Source of the DNA: CAZMGG01 sp964565715
GTDB lineage: Bacteria > Planctomycetota > UBA1135 > UBA2386
Length of the DNA stretch: 49,593 nt
Direction of reading: 5' to 3'
NCBI GenBank assembly: GCA_964565715.1
Contig: CAZMGG010000028.1
Span: 1 to 49,593 of the forward strand
A program made the translations under genes and the position numbers. This document shows positions 16,456 to 24,034 of the stretch, in pieces; positions within the stretch are counted from its first letter, which is position 1, and each line of letters opens with the position of its first letter. Under the pieces are notes generated by a model. It did not search any database, had not been told where the DNA came from, and was given only the letters and a program-made list of their open reading frames with translations.

Positions 16456-17760
16456 GTGATCGTGATGAAGTTCGGCGGCGCCGCCCTGGGCGACCGTGAC
16501 AGCATCGCCCGTTCGGCGGCGGTGGTGGCCCAGGCCCTGCCCCGGACGCCGATGGTGGTGGTCTCGGCCCACGCCGGCGTCACCGATCAGCTGCTGGCCC
16601 TGGCCCAGCCCGACGCCCAGGACCGCGAGGGCACCGCGGTGATGGCGCTGCACCGGCGGCTGCTGGCCGAACTGGAGCTGCCGGCGGACCTGCTGGATCC
16701 CCTGCTGGCCGAGCTGGGCGACCTGCTGCGCGGGCTGCGCCTGGTCGGGGCGGTCACGCCGCGGGCCCGCGACCATCTGGCCAGCTTCGGCGAACGGCTG
16801 TGCGCGCGGACGTTCGCCGCCGTGCTGACCGCGCAGGGCGTGCCGGCGGTGGCCTGCGACGCGTGGGATCTCGGCCTGCGCACCGATTCGGCGTTCGGGC
16901 GGGCCCGGCCGCTGCCCGACGACGGCCGCATTCCCGCGGCGCTGGCGAAGGTGGCCGGCGTGCCGGTGGTGACGGGCTTCATCGCCAAGGACGAACGCGG
17001 CAACGTGACCACGCTCGGACGCAACGGCTCGGACTACTCGGCGGCGCTGCTGGGTGCTGCCGCCGGCGCCGCCGAGATCCAGGTGTGGAAGGACGTCGCC
17101 GGCGTGCACACCGCCGATCCGAAGCTGGTGCCGGCGGCCACGCCGATCCGCAGCCTCGGCTTCGACGAGGCCTGTGAGCTGTCGTGGTTCGGCAGCAAGG
17201 TGCTGCATCCGGCGACGATGCTGCCGGCGCTGCAGAAGGGCATCCCACTCAGCGTGCGCAGCCTGCGCGACCCCGACGCGCCGGGGACCTCCATCACCGG
17301 GCTCGGGGTCGAGGCGGGTTCCGGACCGGCGCCGCGGGCGGTGGCGCACCGGCGCTCGGTGGCGCTGGTCACCGCGTCGCCGAGGCCAGGTGGTGGCGGC
17401 GACTTCCAGCAGGCGCTGCTGGCCGTCTGCCAGCGGCACGGCGAGGACGTGGCGATCCTGGCGCTCGGCGAGCACGGCGCCACGCTGCTCACCGGCGGCG
17501 AACCGCAGTTGCACGCGGAGCTGCAGGCGGTGGGGTCCTGCCAGGTGCGGACCGGGCTCGGCCTGCTCGGCGTCATCGGCTGCGGCCTCGGCCGCTCGAC
17601 GCCGGTGGCTTCGGCGATGCTGGCGGAACTGGCCGGCCGCGGCATCCCGGTGGAGCACTTCGCGCTCGGCGCCCGCCTCGACTCCCTGCCGGCCATCGTC
17701 GCCGGCGAGCGTCTCGCCGAGGCGGTGACCGCCCTGCACGAACGCTTCTTCGGCGGCTGA
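16456..17760 (+). CDS. lysC: Aspartate kinase
   Basis: This is a 434-residue protein. Three in-frame starts lie close together (GTG 16456, GTG 16462, ATG 16465); all leave the motif VMKFGGAALGD at the N-terminus (KFGGTS in most homologues). Other family marks are GNVTTLGRNGSDYSAALLGA, IQVWKDVAGVHTADPKLVP (EIWTDVDGVYTADPR type) and ELSWFGSKVLHPATM. From about residue 295 two ACT-like repeats follow (SVALVTASP, then GLGLLGVIGCGLGRSTPVAS), the allosteric part. It phosphorylates aspartate, the first step to lysine, threonine, methionine and diaminopimelate. Divergence from an isopropylmalate-synthase-like gene hints at a small amino-acid locus. Several normally invariant positions differ (GGA for GGT, SDY for SDT), so it is a divergent member. 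Confidence 0.88.
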   Translation: MIVMKFGGAALGDRDSIARSAAVVAQALPRTPMVVVSAHAGVTDQLLALAQPDAQDREGTAVMALHRRLLAELELPADLLDPLLAELGDLLRGLRLVGAVTPRARDHLASFGERLCARTFAAVLTAQGVPAVACDAWDLGLRTDSAFGRARPLPDDGRIPAALAKVAGVPVVTGFIAKDERGNVTTLGRNGSDYSAALLGAAAGAAEIQVWKDVAGVHTADPKLVPAATPIRSLGFDEACELSWFGSKVLHPATMLPALQKGIPLSVRSLRDPDAPGTSITGLGVEAGSGPAPRAVAHRRSVALVTASPRPGGGGDFQQALLAVCQRHGEDVAILALGEHGATLLTGGEPQLHAELQAVGSCQVRTGLGLLGVIGCGLGRSTPVASAMLAELAGRGIPVEHFALGARLDSLPAIVAGERLAEAVTALHERFFGG

Positions 17761-17767
17761 TCGGGGC

Positions 17768-18808
17768 CTACGGGCTCTTCCGGCCCAGCGCCGCGCGGTA
17801 CTCGCCCAGCGCCCGCTTGAGGTCCTGCCGGTCGGGATCCACCGTCACCGCCTTCTCCTGCAGCGCCAGGGCCTTCGGCAGCTCCTTCTTCCAGAACCAG
17901 ACCCGCGCCAGGGTGTCGAGGAAGTTGCCGTCCTTCTCCGCGGTCAGCGCCACTGCCGCCTCGGCGGCGCGCAGGGCGGTGTCGAGGTCGCGGGCGCGGA
18001 TCGTCACGTCCGGGTTGACGATGGACCAGGCCAGCTCGTTGAGCCACTCGGCGTCGCGCTTCGCCTCGGCCCGCCGCACCAGCCGTTCGCCGATCGGCTT
18101 CGCCAGCGCCGGCTGGCCGCCCTGCAGCAGCAGGACGAAGACGTTGTTCTCGACCATGTCGGCCACGAACGGGTGTTCCGCCACCAGGGCGGCCATGTCC
18201 TTCACCGACTGCTCGGGCTTGGTCACCGCGGTCAGGTACGCATCCGTGACGCGCGTCTCGATCGCGCCGACGGCATCGCGCACTGTGCCCGGCAGGAGCG
18301 GCCCGTCGGCGCCGACCACCAGCGGTGCGGCCACCTCGAGCCACAGCGGGTGGCCCATCCAGACCACCACGCCGGTGCGATCGACCAGGAACGCGCACGG
18401 GATGTCGTCCTGGCCGGCGGCGCGCAGCCAGGCCTCGTGGGTCTGCTGGGCATCGTCCCAGCCGATCGGGAAGCCGATGCCGTCGCCGCGTTCCGTCAGG
18501 AGGGCGGTCACCGCGGTCTTCGGGTTCTCGTCGTCGACGCTGGTGATGCCCAGCACCGTCAGCTGGTCGGGGTGCCGGCGCTGCAGGGCGGTGAGCTGGG
18601 TCAGGGCGTCGCGGCAGGGCTTCGACCACGCGGCCCAGAACACCACCGCGTAGCAGCGCTCGCGGGTGAAGTCGGCCAGCGCCGGGCCGCGCAGCCATTC
18701 GGCCACGGCGAGGCGCGGCGCCGGGTCGCCGGGGCGCAGGCCGCCGACCTGTGCCGGCAGGGTCGCGGTGGGCACCGCGCAGAGGATCATCGCCAGCAGG
18801 ATTCGCAT
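17768..18808 (-). CDS. TlpA/thioredoxin-fold secreted protein with degenerate active site
   Basis: This is a 346-residue protein. ATG 18808 gives a clean signal peptide (MRILLAMILCAVPTATLPAQ). Residues about 25-165 form a TlpA-like thioredoxin domain: LRPGDPAPRLAVAEWL, AVVFWAAWSKPCRDA, a cis-Pro segment DDIPCAFLVDRTGVVVW. The usual WCxxC motif is WSKPC: the first Cys is Ser62 and only Cys65 remains, so it cannot do standard dithiol exchange; a Cys beside the cis-Pro is unusual. Residues about 200-346 are helical and TPR-like (ALRAAEAAVALTAEKDGNFL, ALALQEKAVTVDPD). It is probably periplasmic, perhaps a binding rather than a redox protein. It converges on aspartokinase with 7 bp between stops. 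Confidence 0.8.
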   Translation of the reverse strand: MRILLAMILCAVPTATLPAQVGGLRPGDPAPRLAVAEWLRGPALADFTRERCYAVVFWAAWSKPCRDALTQLTALQRRHPDQLTVLGITSVDDENPKTAVTALLTERGDGIGFPIGWDDAQQTHEAWLRAAGQDDIPCAFLVDRTGVVVWMGHPLWLEVAAPLVVGADGPLLPGTVRDAVGAIETRVTDAYLTAVTKPEQSVKDMAALVAEHPFVADMVENNVFVLLLQGGQPALAKPIGERLVRRAEAKRDAEWLNELAWSIVNPDVTIRARDLDTALRAAEAAVALTAEKDGNFLDTLARVWFWKKELPKALALQEKAVTVDPDRQDLKRALGEYRAALGRKSP

Positions 18809-18911
18809 CGTCGGCCTCGCGGCGCCGGTGCGGCGCCGCCGAGAGCATCGGCCGGCGGGCCGGGCCGGCAAGAGCCGAAGCCCGGATCGCCGGGCCGTCG
18901 GCGCCCCTCGC

Positions 18912-20054
18912 TCAGTTCTGCAGGTCGCGGAAGAACCCCGAGGAGTCCTCGAGGTTGCGCAGGTAGAGGTGCCAGTCCAGCCGTTCCTCGGCCTTGATGG
19001 CGTCGTCGGGCACGTGCAGGCCCAGCAGATCGTTGACCACCCAGTCCGACAGGTGCACCTCGCCGGTCATCTCACGCCCCTCCAGCAGGGGTTCGATGGC
19101 GATCAGCTCGTCGCGCACGAGGTTGCCGGCCTTGGCGAACAGGCGCCGGCTGCGCATGAGGTCGTCCTCGCAGCCGCTGACCAGGCGCATCAGCTCGACG
19201 GTGTCGGCGTAGGCGTTGCCCTCGTACAGCTCCCGGAACAGCAGGTGCACGACGACCATCACCTCGTGTTCCTCGAGCCGGTGGGCACGCATCAGGCGGA
19301 CCAGGGGGAAGCGGCCGGCGTCGGGGCTGCGGCCGAGGCGTTCCTGGATCTTGCGCCAGCCGAGATCGATCTGCCGGGACAGGGAGCGGCCGATGCCGCC
19401 GTCGGCGCCCTGCAGGCGCTGCCAGCGGGAGCCGGCGAACACCTGCTCGCTGCGCTTCTGGTACAGGTTGTGCAGCAGCCGCAGGTCGGCGAGCAGTTCG
19501 CGGTGGCTGAGGTAGTGGTCCTTGCTGCGCCGCCGCAGCAGGGGGTCGCCCAGCGGCGGCGCGCCCTCGACCTCGGTCCGGAACGAGTCGAGCGCGTCCT
19601 CCGACAACCGGAAGCGCGTCTCCAGCACGTCGACGCACTCCGCCTGGTCTTCGGCGACGGTCACTAGACCGCTGGTGCGCAGGCGGGCATCCTCCTGGAG
19701 CAGGTGCATCCCCGACAGCACGCCGAACGACGTGTCGAAGATGCTCCCCAGGATCAGCCGTCCCTCCATCGCCGGTTCCTCCGCGCGCATGGTGCGTTGC
19801 AACAGCACCGACAACACCTCGAACTCCTCGGCTGTGAACTTGTACTCACGGAGCATCCGACCGAGCGGGCCGCGGAAGCGGTACTGCGACAGGTTGCGCG
19901 ACAGCTGTCCCACCTTGCGTTTCGTCTGTCGACGCAGCCGCGAACGCTCGTCGCGACCCAGTTGCGGGTCGCTCATGCGGTTGCGGAGACGCTGCAGGTC
20001 ATCGCACAGATCGAGCATGCGCCCGAGTGCCGCTGCGCGGTGAGAGGACTTCAT
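18912..20054 (-). CDS. Large helical protein, function unknown
   Basis: This is a 380-residue protein starting at ATG 20054. It has no signal peptide or membrane helix and is rich in Arg, Leu and Glu. The N-terminus (about residues 1-70) is strongly basic and coiled (RSRLRRQTKRKVGQLSRNLS). The stretch FTAEEFEVLSVLLQRTMRAE and then GVLSGMHLLQEDARLRTSGL resembles, to my eye, the N-terminal helical/winged part of certain large bacterial AAA+ ATPases, but no Walker A or B motif follows and the protein ends without an ATPase domain. A second similar unit may exist at about residues 265-345 (EEHEVMVVVHLLFRELYEG). I do not assign a function. It is divergent from the signal peptidase gene across a 220-bp structured intergenic region. 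Confidence 0.65.
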   Translation of the reverse strand: MKSSHRAAALGRMLDLCDDLQRLRNRMSDPQLGRDERSRLRRQTKRKVGQLSRNLSQYRFRGPLGRMLREYKFTAEEFEVLSVLLQRTMRAEEPAMEGRLILGSIFDTSFGVLSGMHLLQEDARLRTSGLVTVAEDQAECVDVLETRFRLSEDALDSFRTEVEGAPPLGDPLLRRRSKDHYLSHRELLADLRLLHNLYQKRSEQVFAGSRWQRLQGADGGIGRSLSRQIDLGWRKIQERLGRSPDAGRFPLVRLMRAHRLEEHEVMVVVHLLFRELYEGNAYADTVELMRLVSGCEDDLMRSRRLFAKAGNLVRDELIAIEPLLEGREMTGEVHLSDWVVNDLLGLHVPDDAIKAEERLDWHLYLRNLEDSSGFFRDLQN

Positions 20055-20121
20055 AAGTGATTGATTTCCAGTGGTTAGCGAGGACGGCGGCGATCAGGGG
20101 GGGCATCCATAAAGCCCTCTC

Positions 20122-20211
20122 GGGGGGGGTGCAAGCAGGCGCCTGTTACCCCCCTGCGCAGCCGTTCGGGGGGTCGTTTCCCGAAGCCCTTGTGGGGTCC
20201 GGGCAAGGGGG
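20122..20211. other. Homopolymeric G/C-tract region in the divergent intergenic spacer
   Basis: The spacer holds runs of 8 G (20122-20129), 6 C (20049+100 to 20154, i.e. 20149-20154), 6 G (20168-20173), 4 G (20194-20197), 3 G (20201-20203) and 5 G (20207-20211). The G8 and C6 runs can pair around a central palindrome CAGGCGCCTG (20136-20145). The three G-runs at 20194-20211 with 3-nt loops are quadruplex-like but lack a close fourth run. I could not match it to a known riboswitch. Confidence 0.5.
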
Positions 20212-20234
20212 TGGTGTGCGCTCGGGCGAAACAG

Positions 20235-20263
20235 CGAAAACAGGGCAAGATTCCCGGTTTTCG
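20235..20263 (+). promoter_or_regulatory. Hairpin just upstream of the signal peptidase start
   Basis: CGAAAAC (20235-20241) pairs perfectly with GTTTTCG (20257-20263); inside it, after one A/G mismatch, GGG (20243-20245) pairs with CCC (20253-20255) around a 7-nt loop. The outer stem is AT-rich in a GC-rich context. It ends 11 bp before the TTG start at 20275, the gap being a G-rich run that contains the only possible ribosome-binding site. It could control translation or be a dyad operator. Confidence 0.5.
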
Positions 20264-20274
20264 AGGGGGGCGGG

Positions 20275-21531
20275 TTGACAGGTTTTCCCCGATTTCTCCC
20301 CACCGCCATCCGCGATGCCCTCCCCGTCGCGGCGGTGGCCTTGCTGGTCTTCCAGGGCATCCGGCTCTGGGGCGCCGAACGCTACGTGGTCCCGAGTGCG
20401 AGCATGGAGCCGTGCCTGCACGGCGATCCACGCACCGGCGACGTCGTGCTGGTCGAGAAGTGGAGCGCGTTCCGGGCGCCGCGGCCGGCCGCGTTCGATC
20501 TCGTGGTCGTGCGCAGCCCCGACGACCCGCACCGGCACATCGTCAAGCGGGTGGTGGCCGACGGTGACGATGCCGGCAGCGCCTGGCTGCGGCTGGACGA
20601 CGGCGACCTGTGGCTCGGTCCCGATCCGGATCACCTGCGGCGGCTGCAGAAGGACCCCGGCCGCGACCGTGATCTGCGCGTGCCCTGGTTCGACCTCGGT
20701 GTGCTGGAGCCGGCGGAGTTCCTGGTGCTGGGCGAGGCGACGCTCGAGGCGCGCACCCTGCTCCTGTCGCCGGTGAGCGGCGGGATCGACCGCGCGCTCG
20801 AGGCCCTGACGCCGGCCGCGCGGCGCCAGCGTCTCGACGAACTGCCGCCCCGGCCGCTGCCCGCGGGCTGGTGCGGGCTGCGCCGGCCGGTGGACACCGG
20901 CTGGCTCGCCGCCGGCGAGCACCACGGCGGCGAGGCCGGCCAGGCCGTGGCCGACTTCGGCGTGACGCTCACCGTGGTGCCCGGTCCCGGCTGCGCCGGT
21001 CTCGTGCTGGCCCTCGAGCAGCGGCCGGACCTGCACGCCTTCCACTGGCTCGCCGACGGACGCGTCGAGGTCGTCCACAACGGCGTGGTCGCGGCGGTGG
21101 CGGCGGCCCGGGCTCCGGTCCTGCGCCCTGGCGCGGCGATCGAACTCGAGTACGGCCACCTGGACGGCCGCCTGTTCCTGCGCGCCGATGGCCTGACGGT
21201 GGATCTGCGGGAACGGCCGCCGGCGGGCGCCGAGGCCGGGCCGGCGGCGAGGGGCGCCCCGCCGTCGGGGCTGTGCTTCTGCGCCATCGGCGGCCCGGCC
21301 CGGGTGACCGGGCTGCAGGTGTTCCGCGACCTGCACTGGTTCCAGCCGCGCATGCCGTTCCGCGCCAGCCGGGACGTGGAGGTGCCCGCGGGTCACCTCT
21401 ACCTCCTCGGCGACAACTCGATGGACAGCCACGACAGCCGCTACTTCGGGCCGGTGCCGAAGCACCTCTACGTGGGCACGCCGGCGGCGGTGCTGGCACC
21501 CGCGGCGCGGCGCCGGTGGCTGGGCCGGTGA
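20275..21531 (+). CDS. lepB: Signal peptidase I with large lectin-like insert
   Basis: This is a 418-residue protein; TTG 20275 is the only start that keeps the membrane anchor (ALPVAAVALLVFQGIRLWG, residues 15-33). The S26 catalytic parts are present: Ser43 in VVPSASMEPCL, Lys91 in HIVKRVVA, and box E GDNSMDSHDSRYFGPV starting at residue 379. Family members usually have far fewer residues between Lys and box E; here about 290 intervene. Residues about 115-345 are an insert containing a beta-rich part (LVLALEQRPDLHAFHWLADG, then AIELEYGHLDGRLFLRADG) that looks like a concanavalin/LamG-type sandwich. It removes signal peptides at the outer face of the inner membrane. Its stop overlaps the CPBP gene start (GTGA), forming a three-gene coupled unit. 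Confidence 0.88.
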   Translation: MTGFPRFLPTAIRDALPVAAVALLVFQGIRLWGAERYVVPSASMEPCLHGDPRTGDVVLVEKWSAFRAPRPAAFDLVVVRSPDDPHRHIVKRVVADGDDAGSAWLRLDDGDLWLGPDPDHLRRLQKDPGRDRDLRVPWFDLGVLEPAEFLVLGEATLEARTLLLSPVSGGIDRALEALTPAARRQRLDELPPRPLPAGWCGLRRPVDTGWLAAGEHHGGEAGQAVADFGVTLTVVPGPGCAGLVLALEQRPDLHAFHWLADGRVEVVHNGVVAAVAAARAPVLRPGAAIELEYGHLDGRLFLRADGLTVDLRERPPAGAEAGPAARGAPPSGLCFCAIGGPARVTGLQVFRDLHWFQPRMPFRASRDVEVPAGHLYLLGDNSMDSHDSRYFGPVPKHLYVGTPAAVLAPAARRRWLGR

Positions 21532-22094
21532 GCGGCGACGATGGCAGACCCGAGGGCCCCGGCAGCGGCCTCGCCGTGCTGCAGATCGGCGGCTGCCTCT
21601 ACACGCTGCTCCTGCTCGCGGCGCTGGGCTGGCTCGCCCTGCGGGACGCGCTGGGCCGGGTGCCGGCGCTGGCCATCGGCGAACACGGCGTCCTGGCGGG
21701 CGCCGCCGTCGGGCTCGGCGCGGGGCTGGGCTTCGCGTTCCTGCTCTCGCTGGCGAGCCGGCTGCTGCCGGCGGTGCGCGCGGTGGAATCCCGCATGGGC
21801 GGCATGCTCGGCGACATGACCGACGGCCAGGTGCTCGGGCTCTCGCTGCTGGGCGCCGTGGCGGAGGAGGCTTTCTTCCGTCTCGCCGTCCTGGACGCTC
21901 TCGGCCTGCTGTGGTCGGTTGCCCTCTTCGTCCTGCTGAATACAGGCCCCGGCTTCTGGGCCTGGGCGCCGGTGGCACTCACCATGGGGCTCGGCTTCGG
22001 TGGCATGGTCGAAGCGGGCTTCGGCCTGTTCTCGGCCACGCTGGCCCACGCCCTCATCAACTACCTGACCTTGCGAAGGATCCTTCCCACGTGA
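21528..22094 (+). CDS. CPBP-family intramembrane protease-like protein
   Basis: This is a 188-residue protein; GTG 21528 overlaps the signal peptidase stop. It is hydrophobic with about five membrane helices. CPBP/Abi motif 1 is intact (AEEAFFR: Glu113, Glu114, Arg118) and motif 3 is present (AHALIN: His174, Asn178). In motif 2 (F..xH) the His position appears to be Asn138 (LFVLLNTG), a change that could weaken metal binding or catalysis. The family includes CAAX-prenyl-protease relatives, bacteriocin-immunity and site-2-like regulators. Coupling to signal peptidase suggests a role in protein processing at the membrane. The end overlaps the following secreted-protein gene (GTGA at 22091-22094). 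Confidence 0.8.
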   Translation: MSGDDGRPEGPGSGLAVLQIGGCLYTLLLLAALGWLALRDALGRVPALAIGEHGVLAGAAVGLGAGLGFAFLLSLASRLLPAVRAVESRMGGMLGDMTDGQVLGLSLLGAVAEEAFFRLAVLDALGLLWSVALFVLLNTGPGFWAWAPVALTMGLGFGGMVEAGFGLFSATLAHALINYLTLRRILPT

Positions 22095-23908
22095 TCGCCG
22101 CCCTGCTGATGTTGGTCACCACGGCCCTGCCGCAGGGCCAGCCGCCCGTGCCACCGCCGCCGCAGACACCGCCGGGCGCGACGCAGCCGGCGCAACCGCC
22201 GCAGCCGATGCCCATGCCACGCGCGCTGGCGGCCCACCGCGGCGAACGCGCGATCGCCGTGGACGGCTCGCTGCTCGACTGGCCGGGGCTGCCGCCGATC
22301 GACCTCAGCGACCAGCGGCAGGTGTCGGGCACCGCCAACAATGCCTGGCGCGGCTTCGCCGACCTCGGCGGTGCGGTGTTCCTGCTCTGGGACCAGGAAG
22401 CGCTCTACATCGCCGCCTCGGTGTCCGACGACTGGCACCGTGCGCTCGACGCCGGCACGCTGCAGAGCCACGAGATCCCCGCCGCCGATTCGATCGTGCT
22501 GACCTTCGATCCGGACCGCAACACGCGGAGCGTGGGGCCCGATCCCGGCCGCACCGAGGACGCCGAGTTCTGGCTGGCCGACGAGGCCTCCCACGACCTG
22601 GTCCGCTGGGATCGTCTGCGCGGGACGGCGCGGACCGCCGAGGGCGGCCGTTGCGTGGTGTCGCACGACCGCGAACAGGGCATCACCAGCTATGAGGCGA
22701 TGATCCCGTGGAAGGAGATTCTGCCGGTGGGCCGCCGCATCGAGGGCGGACTGGTGTTCGATCTGCAGGTCGTCATCAACGACTTCGACGAGAGCACCGA
22801 CCCGATGCCGCAGACCCGGGTGGGCTGGACGTTCGGCACCGGCCCGCGCATCGATCCTGGCCGGCTGGCGCCGGTGATGCTGGTCGCCGATCTGGCGGCA
22901 TTGCACGGCGCGATGCCGGAGTTCCCGCCGCCGCCGAAGCCGGCCGGCGAGGAGGTGCCCGGCGCCGCCTGGTGGGATGCGCTGGCGCAACGGCTGGGCA
23001 AGGTGCCGCCGGCGCCGTTCACCGGGCAGGGCGCGCCGGGCGCCGCCGGCGGCCTCGAGCGGCTGGCGGTGCTGGAGGAGATCGAGCGCCAATGCGCGGC
23101 CTTCCCGCGGGTCGACTTCCTCGAATGGAACCATCGCCTGCATCGTCGCATGACCCGCGAGATCGCCGGCCTGGCCGAACGCGGCCTGCCCTGTTTCTGG
23201 TTCCGCGAGACGGCGCGCGTCTCGCAGCGGTGCGAGGTCAAGGTGCCGGACGACGTCCTGCGCGTCGTGCGTCTGCCGCAGGGCGGCTGGCTGGTCCGCA
23301 GCGCGACGCAGAGCTTCGCCGTGGATCCGGCGGGGCCCGACCTGGCGATGTTCCTGTGGGGCGCGCTGGACTTCGCGATCCTCACCCAGCCGCTGGACAT
23401 GACCCGCCGCAATGACCAGCTCCTGCTGCGCATGCTGGCGGCGCAGCCGCAGCGGCAGTTCCTCACCCACATCGTCTTCCACCTGCCGATGTTCCACATG
23501 GCCGACATGCGCATCGTCGAACCCGGCGGCACGCTGGGCCGCGACGGCGGCGTGACGGTGCAGGCGCTGGGTCGCAAGCAACCCGACGGTTCCGTGCCCT
23601 ATGCGATCGGCTATGTGGTGACCATGCCCGGTGGCCGGCGGGTCCTGGTCGCCGGCGTCAACACCGAGCCGGACGAGATCCCGGCGGGCGGCTTCGACTG
23701 CTGCATCCTGTCCGCGCGCAATCCCCGGGCCGCCGAGGTGGCGGCCGCCGCCGGCGCCAGGCTGGTGTTCGTCGACGACGCCTTCCATTGCCAGACCTTC
23801 GCCGGCGTGCCGCGGCTGACCCTGGCGGCCGCCCATGCCCTGCAGCAGGCCATGACCGGACAGGCGTCCATCCTGCTCGCTCCCGGCGAGCATTGGGATG
23901 TCCGCTGA
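22091..23908 (+). CDS. Secreted CBM9-like protein with C-terminal metallo-beta-lactamase-fold-like region
   Basis: This is a 605-residue protein. GTG 22091 overlaps the CPBP stop and begins a signal peptide (IAALLMLVTTALPQGQ). A Pro/Gln linker is followed by a CBM9/DOMON-type domain (about residues 50-275): AIAVDGSLLDWPGLPPIDLS, LYIAASVSDDWH, AADSIVLTFDPD, ITSYEAMIPWKEI. The second half (about 330-605) is not CBM9. The order SFAVDPAGPDLAMFLWG, FAILTQPLDMTRRND, FHLPMFHMADM, VLVAGVNTEPDEI and CCILSARNPRAAEVAAAAG resembles a metallo-beta-lactamase (UlaG-like) fold in which the HxHxDH zinc motif has become TQPLDMTRRND. That assignment is inference. It is the likely effector or substrate of the coupled protease genes; function unknown. 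Confidence 0.7.
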   Translation: MIAALLMLVTTALPQGQPPVPPPPQTPPGATQPAQPPQPMPMPRALAAHRGERAIAVDGSLLDWPGLPPIDLSDQRQVSGTANNAWRGFADLGGAVFLLWDQEALYIAASVSDDWHRALDAGTLQSHEIPAADSIVLTFDPDRNTRSVGPDPGRTEDAEFWLADEASHDLVRWDRLRGTARTAEGGRCVVSHDREQGITSYEAMIPWKEILPVGRRIEGGLVFDLQVVINDFDESTDPMPQTRVGWTFGTGPRIDPGRLAPVMLVADLAALHGAMPEFPPPPKPAGEEVPGAAWWDALAQRLGKVPPAPFTGQGAPGAAGGLERLAVLEEIERQCAAFPRVDFLEWNHRLHRRMTREIAGLAERGLPCFWFRETARVSQRCEVKVPDDVLRVVRLPQGGWLVRSATQSFAVDPAGPDLAMFLWGALDFAILTQPLDMTRRNDQLLLRMLAAQPQRQFLTHIVFHLPMFHMADMRIVEPGGTLGRDGGVTVQALGRKQPDGSVPYAIGYVVTMPGGRRVLVAGVNTEPDEIPAGGFDCCILSARNPRAAEVAAAAGARLVFVDDAFHCQTFAGVPRLTLAAAHALQQAMTGQASILLAPGEHWDVR

Positions 23909-23985
23909 TTGGCCCGCCCTGTTTTTTCCACTTCCGGGCTTGAGACTGGAGCCCCACCTCATAGTCTCCCGGCGTTCGATTATCG

Positions 23986-24000
23986 GAGGCTTCGGCCTCT
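23986..24000 (+). promoter_or_regulatory. UUCG tetraloop hairpin in the leader of the H1-like gene
   Basis: GAGGC (23986-23990), loop TTCG and GCCTC (23995-23999) form a perfect 5-bp stem capped by the very stable UUCG tetraloop, followed by a pyrimidine-rich stretch (TCTTCTTC). It lies 36 bp before ATG 24035. It could terminate the upstream transcript or stabilise the leader. A weak promoter (TTGAGA 23940-23945, TAGTCT 23962-23967, 16-bp spacer) lies just upstream. Confidence 0.45.
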
Positions 24001-24034
24001 TCTTCATTCTGCATCCGAAAGCGAGGCCTGTTTC

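Noticed and set aside
20194..20211. A canonical four-run G-quadruplex
   Set aside because: Only three runs are closely spaced; the next runs are more than 12 nt away on either side.
20122..20263. A known riboswitch in the divergent spacer
   Set aside because: I compared the region by eye with the main riboswitch consensus elements and found no match, so only the structures themselves are reported.
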